Positions 57,366 to 64,000 of a stretch of 64,000 bases of DNA are shown here, one piece after another. Numbering within the stretch: position 1 is the first letter of the stretch; every line of letters starts with the position of its first letter. The position numbers and the translations under genes were made by a program. Source of the DNA: Ditylenchus dipsaci (taxonomy: Eukaryota; Nematoda; Chromadorea; Rhabditida; Anguinidae); assembly GCA_004194705.1 (NCBI GenBank), contig SADC01000078.1, positions 303,767 through 367,766 on the forward strand. The letters run 5' to 3'. The notes under the pieces were generated by a model. The model worked only from the letters and a program-made list of their open reading frames with translations. It did not search any database and was not told the origin of the DNA.

Positions 57366-59253
57366 CCTGATAATCAAGATATCTGCAAACCCTGCTCGAG
57401 CAGTATTACAATTTGACAGTGTCTTTAGAAATCCAAGAGAAATTATGTAAGCACAGTCGAGTCTCTCATTACATACTCGCCATTAACATATACCTCCCAT
57501 TAACATACACCTTCTATTAACATACGGCTGGCCCGGTCACGTTATAACAGTTGGCTCCCCAGACGAAATCTTAGATTCCAAGCTATCTTCTATAATCAAA
57601 AATATTTATATTATCGGCGACAAAAGTAAATATGAGTCTAGGGCGGTCGAGGTACCTCAACCTGGACTCAACCAGCCTCCAACTTTTGTGCTGTTACATT
57701 CATTTTTGTTACATCGATGAAATAATTTCCGATGTAGAAGATTGGTACAATATTTAACAATTGGACTTGCTTAGAACACCCCCACCTCTTATTTTTCGAA
57801 AAGAGACCTAAATCGGTTTCCTGAACTACCTTTTCTAGTTAACACTAAGAAAGAAACATTGTACAGCACTTTTCCATTCTAAAAAGTTTGACTTTTGCTA
57901 GTCAAAGATTGGTGGTCTTTTAAAAAGGGCCATGGCACGCGTTCTGGATTGCCTCTCCGCAATTCAAAAAAATTGCCTAATTATTGAGCTTCTGTACGGA
58001 TTTTCAGCTTGGTTTCTAACAAAGCAAGGCCTAGGATTCAATTTTAGGTATATGTTGCTAGAAACGAATTAAAAAAATTAGTACAGAAATTAATGGTAAG
58101 GAACTTTTTGAATTGGCGGAGACAACCGTTGTCGGAGACGTCAATAGCCTTTAAGATATTTTTGCAAAAATTTTGGAGTTTTCAGTTAAACAAAGATAAA
58201 AGTGATACATTTTGAACAAATTTTTTATTATTTCTGTGGCTATCGCATAAAGAAACCTATAGTGTATTCCTTTTTATGCATTTATGCATCCAGCTTCACT
58301 CTCGAGTGTTTTGATTTAAAAGTTTATATGCATGCGCATCTTTCAAGCAAAGGTAAAGTGTGTCCAGAAATTTGAAAACAAACAAGATTCTTGATCACAA
58401 ATGCACAAAGACGCGGTTTTGCTTATTTATAGAAAAATGTGATAAATCACTAGGAAATGAACTTTTAGTACCTAAAAAGCTTATCTAACTTCGGAAAGTA
58501 CAAGCAATCTTTTAGAAATTCTGGAATTTTATAGCAAAAAGCATTTAGGTATGTTAATTTCATCGTGCCACTAGAAAACATAGTTCAGAAACCAAATTTT
58601 TAGCTCACTTTTTAAACAACAGTGGTGGGGTGTGTTCTAAACAAGTACCATATAGCTCACAATCTAAGCTTTCGTTTGGTATATTAAAGAGTGACAAAAA
58701 GTATCGAAAAATTCTTTCTGATCACCAAAAAGGTTGAGAAAATGAGAGCTCGACCTCGACTCGCCTATGTTGACGAGGGGTTAATTTTAAATGAAAATAA
58801 AATAATTAAATAATAATTTTCGTCGAAAAAGTGTCCCTCACCAATTCGAAATTCAGAAACGCCACTGTGTGGAAACCATGGATCCTGTGGTGACGCTGAA
58901 GTAAAAAAAACGGAGTTTCGTAGTTAAATTCAGATAAAAAAACCATGTTCACGCTGAAAGAAAAAAACACAAGCCAAAGACCAAATATGTTAATCTGGGG
59001 TGTCATTGATACACAGCGTTAACTCCACGAATTGCTGTCTAAAGTAAACACTGGAGCACAAGATGAATTTCCCCATTCAAAGATCTTGCCTAAACAACAA
59101 GTATACTATTGGACTCTCAGGCTAAAGATTTACTGGTAAAAATGTTGTCAAATGATTAACCACGAAATGACTTTCGAATACACAACTACAGTCTTCAAAT
59201 AAACTTCAAATGAAATTATAGTCAAATTAAAATTCAAGAATCAAAAATTAGAC
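57366..59253. other. Intergenic with isolated transposon ends
   Basis: A single pogo-like end with words CATTAACATACACC is at 57455-57545. A TTAA foldback MITE (57924-58150, AAAGGGCCATGGC at left, hairpin TTTCTAACAAAGC) follows. The remainder is AT-rich without supportable exons. Confidence 0.55.
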
Positions 59254-59567
59254 GCAACACTTCCAGCCGTTCACCCTTCCGGCGCCACCTAGGACAGGAC
59301 GGCCCTGCGGATGGGTGCCTCACTATGATTAAAACCAGCGAAAGTTGTAAAAAAAACTATATTTATTGGCACAAAAATAGCAAGAAAACTACAATGCTAT
59401 TTAACTAAAATGCCTATTCATAGTTTATCATAGCTGATATTTGACATCAGAGGTGGAGTAGATACAATTCTTTCCATCAGCACCCATCGCCTAGTGCTTT
59501 AGGCTCTTGTGAGTTGTTGTTAGTACCTTGATACTTCTCACAAATAGGCACCTTCTACCCACCAATG

Positions 59568-60167
59568 TCAGCCTTTGATTGTAGCTGTGTCACCATAGTT
59601 GGAGTTGAATGCCCACTACAGCCACTTGACATTGGTTAGTTTGACGTTGTTCAAAGTGACTGATCTTTGTATTGGGTCTTGCAATTACCACAAGAGCGAT
59701 AGAGTTTGCCAATAGTGTCGGCCTGGAAGTCTTTGATGGTGAGGAGCCTCCACCATTGTTTGCAACACTTTGTCTGAAGCATCTTTGACACCACCTCCTG
59801 TAATGGTGTATTTTGCAGAAGCACCACCTTGAAACTAGCTGCATCCTCTCCCACATTCGTCCACCACACATTTTTGATGTCACAAGAGCCTACACAATGG
59901 ATACCATCAGCTGCATTAGCACCGAAACACCACATTGGATACACACCACCCTCTTCTATTTGAAAGATTGGCTTTTGGCCTTCAGACTGATCTCCTTACC
60001 AAGAGCTTGTTAGCTACCAAGCAAGCGTTCTTTCCATCATAAGCTTGCCTTTAGTCACAATATGGTCGCCTTGACTGAAGTGCAACTCTTAGCAGTTGGA
60101 AAAGCGGCAAATTGAGCTGAGCTTGAAGCAATAGCCAAACCACAAACAGAAATGTAGTGTGCATCAT
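59568..60167 (-). CDS. Pectate lyase, polysaccharide lyase family 3 (frame-broken)
   Basis: The start at 60167 gives a signal peptide (MMHTTFLFVVWLLLQAQ). With frame changes the sequence then reads AFPTAKSCTSVKA, YDGKNACLV, and the family blocks MWCFGANAADGIHCVGSCDI, KNVWWTNVGEDAASF, YTITGGGVKDASDKV, TIKDFQADTIGKLYRSCGNC, NNVKLTNV and NSNYGDTATIKG before a stop at 59568. PL3 enzymes cleave pectate by beta-elimination. They occur in bacteria, fungi, oomycetes and, by transfer, plant-feeding nematodes. The GKLYRSCGNC and ADGIHC signatures are intact, and no introns are seen. About 8-10 single-base indels break the frame. Most are losses from short runs, as in other genes here, but the number is higher, so decay is a real alternative. 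Length about 200 aa, slightly short for PL3. Confidence 0.88.
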
Positions 60168-60633
60168 GGTTCCAATATAAGGAATTAATATAATAATCAG
60201 GCTGACATTTCAACCCTTTATACCCTAACAGATTAAAGGTTGTAAATATGGTCGGATAATATTCTGATTTCTGGTCACCACATTCTAGAAATATGAAAAA
60301 CAGTTCGTAAAATCGCCAAAAAAAAATCGTTATAGATAGTAAATATATGATGGGAGCATATTTTAATATTCTCATCAACACCCTAAATTATAGGAGTCTA
60401 AAAAACAGTTGAATAAAATGGGCGATAAATGAAAACTGATCATGGCTGAGTAAATAGGATTGATAATTATTTTGATATTCTCACCAAATTCTGGGACTTT
60501 CGAAAAAACATTTTGGTGAAATAGCCGATCATGTGCTAATCAAATGCAAAAAAAGAATAGATAGTAATGTTTTAAATTTCCTTGGAAAACGAATGTTATG
60601 AATTATTAATAAAAAACATAGCTTAATCAACTA

Positions 60634-61448
60634 CCCTAAATTCCCGCGTATAACCGCACCCTTCAGATAGCCTGCACCCCATAGATAACCCGCACCCTGC
60701 ACGTTCGATTCCAGCGGGTCCAAAATGTAGCCAAAATCCAGGCTTTCATTTCAGTTATGATACACGAAAAGGGTAAAATTTATTTAAGGCTAAAATGAAA
60801 AAACGTTCAACAATGCCCAATCCCATGCCATCTCAAACTTTCGGTATTATTTTGGAACTGACGTTTTCCGTATTTTATTCGAATGGTTATATACAATCAT
60901 ATACTCAAAATGATGCCACGAAGTAGGGCTACATTTTAGTATAAAGTTGTAATTCATCATGTAAATTTGAATTACAAAAGAAAACGTCAGTCCTAAATAT
61001 AACCGAAAAGTTCGGGCATAAGGCATCGTCGAACGTTTTTTAAATTTTAGCCTTAACTAATTTTACCGTGTACGATTTTCTACGTGTACTTTTTTCGTGT
61101 ACGATGGCTGAAATGAAAGCCACGAATCTCGGCTACATTGGTGTATGAAACAGGTGACTTAAAGAAAAGTCAGATAAAACCAATTTAACCAGTCAAAGAA
61201 AAACCCCGAAAACAATCGATTTTGCACATTTTAGCATGTTTTAGTCTGTAAATCAGCTCCAGATGCTGTGAAACCTGCGGCGATGATCTTGTTAGATAGC
61301 CGAGGCCTGAAGATGATTTTGACACCAAACTTGTGAATTTAAAAAAATAAAAAATAAAGTGTGCACACAGTGATACTCGAACCTGTGACCTAGGCTTCTC
61401 CTTAGTTGCACCCCATAGATAACCGCGGTTATACGCGGGAATTTAGGG
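60634..61448. mobile_element. TIR element CCCTAAATTCCCGCGTATAACC
   Basis: The termini CCCTAAATTCCCGCGTATAA and TTATACGCGGGAATTTAGGG are flanked by TA. Subterminal words GCACCCCATAGATAACCCGC are repeated. The interior has an inverted repeat around AATGATGCCACGAAGTAGGG and several TGTAGCC words. The element is 815 bp with no coding capacity. Confidence 0.8.
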
Positions 61449-61912
61449 TAAGAACGTTCTGCTGTTAATAATTCTTGCAATTTTAAAAATACTCGTATGA
61501 AAAAATGCATATCACAACTGTAACATGAAAAAAATTAAATTTTATAGAAGACCATCTTTTACCTTCAAACGTTAAACAAATTTTCAAACCTACCCTGCCC
61601 CAACAGTGGTCAATGCGACCATCCAATATAATTTACACCGCTTTGAACTTATTTTACTGTTTTTTTGAAATTTTTTGCTAAACAACATAGCGGGAAAAAT
61701 TCTGAAATTTTTTGAATCTTTTTTCGTATTGAAGAATTGAAAATTGACAGTTAATTTTCAAATAACTCAATATGCTTGACATGGCCTCTTATAAATGAAG
61801 AACTTTTCAGCAGGTTTTTAATCTTGGCAGGTAGGTTTGAAAATCTTGATTGAAGCTGTGTATAATTTTCGTCCTAGATGGCGCCGCAAAGGTGAACGGC
61901 CGGAAGTGTTGC

Positions 61913-64000
61913 AATTATCTGTTTGATCCCGTGTTGCGTCTAATTTTAATTGTTTGTCATATTTACGTCAATAATTGCATTACAATTTTATTTGAAAGAT
62001 AACTATTGATTCTTTAATTTAATTTTTTAAGTCCTTTTGATCTGAAGTAACATAGATGTAATTTTCAATATGAATTTTACGTAAATTCAAAATTTTCGGT
62101 GCTAGTATTAGAATACCCCCCCCCCAAAATCTGACCTTCCAAAACCGCTGTAATTACCTTTTGAAACAACAAGCTTAGGCTTAGCCCTTAGGTCAGCGTA
62201 CGGAAGCGTACAAGAAGAATACTAAAAATAATACTTGTAAGCCAGCGTACAAGAAATAGTTCATGCACTTATTCCAGGGACTGGGACATATATTTGCATA
62301 CTCTTTACTAAAGTTTTAAAAGGAAAAATTTTTAGGGGGGGGGGGCAGTATTCTATACTACGGTCAAATTTTCTAGTCTAAAAATGACTTGGATCTCTCA
62401 GAATCCCGCCGCAGTAAGGTCAAAAGCCACTGAAAAGTTGGTTTTTAGGAGAGGGTAAACTTGTTGCGATAATTGGATTGCGCTTATCAGTTTGCCGTTC
62501 GATCGTAGCCATCGCCGAACATAGCCATCGCCGACAACGAGAATTTCAAATATTTCAATTCGTCTTTCATTGTACCTTTTTGAGTCATTCGAAGCGAGTC
62601 AAAAGAGTACAGTGCGAGCCGAAAAAGAACTGTCCCGCGCGAATCCAAAAATTTGATATTCTCGTTGTCGGCGACCTCTATGGTCCTATAATAACTTCAA
62701 ACCAACCCGACCAGTATTTTTTCGAGGTGTTTTTGTTTGCATTTTTGGTCAATTTTTGTAATTGGACTAAGGGATGGAAATACATGAACGACCCACTGTG
62801 CCGAAAATTAGAAATAAGAATTTCGGTAGATGATTACGGTAAATTTAATAGTAATGCGGCTTATATTATCGTGCGATAAAAGCGACTTTTTTTCGTAAAT
62901 TCGGCTATTTCGCAAAAATTCACCGAAAAAGCCGTTTTTGTCGCGCGACAAATCCGGAAAAAGCCGTTTTTGTGCGGTTGCCGTCCGTTATGTTACATAG
63001 ACCTAGCCATACTGCCTTCGAATGGAACATGAAGGCACATGGAAAAACCACTACCACCACCACCTGACCAGAGGACCTAAAGAGACAATATTAAGTACTG
63101 GGCAAAGTACAGTATATGTAGTGCTCGAAAAGAGGCTTTCGACCACTTTTTTCAAGTGTCTTAACACCTGAAAGTGCAGAAAAAAAATGTTTTTTAGGTG
63201 GCGGAAGATGACTTTCGAAATAAAAATTTCGACCAAAATTTGACTTTTGCCTAAAGACTAAGGCAAACCACCAGATGAGGGTACCTGGATACCCCAAAAA
63301 GATGGAATTTGAACATAGTTTTGTTGACTGGGACCTACCGCGTAAAGAAACTCGGTATACATATATTTTTAGCATCCAGAGTCCCCTTACAAGTGATTTA
63401 GTCTACGTATGTGGGTGTGCGCATCTCAACTCCAAGCCCTCAACCCCCGAATAGCGCATATCTTCCGCCATCTTCCGACTATATTAGCAGTCACCACTAC
63501 GCTACGGGACACGGGCGTTTCGTCCTCGGGCCGTTTCGTCCTCGGCCGTTTCGTCCTCAGGCCGTTTCGTCCTCAGCCTGTCTTTGTTAAATATAACCAA
63601 AACTTGTTTTTTTGCGTGAGCAAACAAAAAAATCCACTTAAAGTGGGGTATCTGATCTATCGGGATAATCGTAGACTCGCCATGTCAAACAAATCTGACG
63701 GGACAAATTCGAATGCCTTTCAATCTGATTATTTAGGGTTGCAATAGGTTAGAGATGGCATTTGTTTTTCCCAATACCAATATTTCCAAGTTGTGGACCC
63801 CAATATATTGCCCAATACCAAATATTTTTTCAAAATCTATTTGTTCACCAAAATATTAAAAAAAGTTCCTAATCATTCTGATCTCGATTTACTAACACAC
63901 TGGAACTGATTTTTCGGCCTGAGAAACGAAAATTGGCGCTAGTATAGAATACCCCTTCCAAAAACCTGATCTTATAAAATCGCTGTAATTATCCTTTCGA
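61913..64000. other. Intergenic repeats to the window end
   Basis: A TIR element (62101-62359; GCTAGTATTAGAATACCCCC and inverse GTATTCTATACTAC) has a partial second copy at 63938-64000. A hairpin pair (62529-62551 and 62650-62673; CGCCGACAACGAGAAT) follows. A four-copy array GGCCGTTTCGTCCTC lies at 63510-63580. No exon is supported. Confidence 0.6.

Larger units (their letters stand above)
59254..61912. mobile_element. Inverted-repeat-bounded segment carrying the pectate lyase gene
   Basis: The left arm 59254-59295 (GCAACACTTCCAGCCGTTCA, then CGGCGCCACCTAGGAC) is the inverse of 61871-61912 (GTCCTAGATGGCGCC, then GAACGGCCGGAAGTGTTGC), with about 5 mismatches in 42 positions. An AATTAGACGCAACAC word outside the left arm also recurs outside the right arm, after a short insertion. 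It encloses the pectate lyase and a nested TIR element (60634-61448). I see no transposase and no clear target duplication, so this may be a non-autonomous element or a chance pair of MITE halves. Confidence 0.45.

Noticed and set aside
62478..62879. 133-codon open frame
   Set aside because: It covers both arms of a hairpin repeat and has no recognisable domain. Likely fortuitous.
1..64000. CRISPR arrays, bacterial operons or phage
   Set aside because: The tandem words lack regular spacers. Genes have spliceosomal introns and animal families. No prokaryotic features are seen.

Overview
The window is animal nuclear DNA, not bacterial. It is AT-rich, has short GT-AG introns (about 38-55 bases where TEs have not expanded them), and carries metazoan genes: a PHIP/BRWD WD40-bromodomain protein, an MFSD8/CLN7-type transporter, an arginine kinase, an SPRYD7-type SPRY exon, a 7TM receptor and a pepsin-fold protein. 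Arginine kinase rules out vertebrates. A family PL3 pectate lyase and a DOPA-dioxygenase-like enzyme, both better known from microbes, fungi or plants, point to a small invertebrate with horizontally acquired genes. A plant- or fungus-associated nematode fits, but the sequence does not fix the phylum. Roughly half of the window is made of non-autonomous DNA transposons and foldback repeats.

Layout. 1-1116 (+): 3' part of a secreted coiled-coil protein; its paralogue is at 18655-17382 (-). 3071-7666 (+): MFSD8-like transporter. 16886-8875 (-): pepsin-fold protein without catalytic aspartates, with a 5 kb TE-filled intron. 18.5-21.8 kb: an inverted duplication that copied the promoter and signal-peptide exon of the secreted gene. 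23282-26285 (+): 7TM receptor. 39572-27352 (-): PHIP/BRWD gene with TE-laden introns. 40314-42605 (+): a small gene with transposase DNA-binding domains but no visible DDE domain, head-to-head with PHIP/BRWD. 42.7-48.1 kb: nested transposons, a duplicated intron/exon block and the last exon of an SPRYD7-like gene. 49891-51185 (+): arginine kinase. 51.2-55.2 kb: tandem and foldback repeats. 55249-55613 (+): DOPA-dioxygenase-like gene. 60167-59568 (-): PL3 pectate lyase inside an inverted-repeat-bounded segment. 61.9-64 kb: repeats only.

Two patterns run through the window. First, well-conserved exons in at least eight unrelated genes each carry single-base indels, nearly all a base lost from a short homopolymer. 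This looks like consensus error in the assembly rather than eight pseudogenes, so gene models need frame correction. Second, most repeats share one design: terminal inverted repeats built from tandem copies of a short family-specific word, often around a common interior word (TGTAGCCCTG).

Nothing suggests that neighbouring genes work as a pathway, as expected in animal DNA. The local links are duplication (the two secreted coiled-coil genes), a possible shared promoter region (PHIP/BRWD and the transposase-derived gene), and TE-associated gain of the two enzymes at 55-60 kb.
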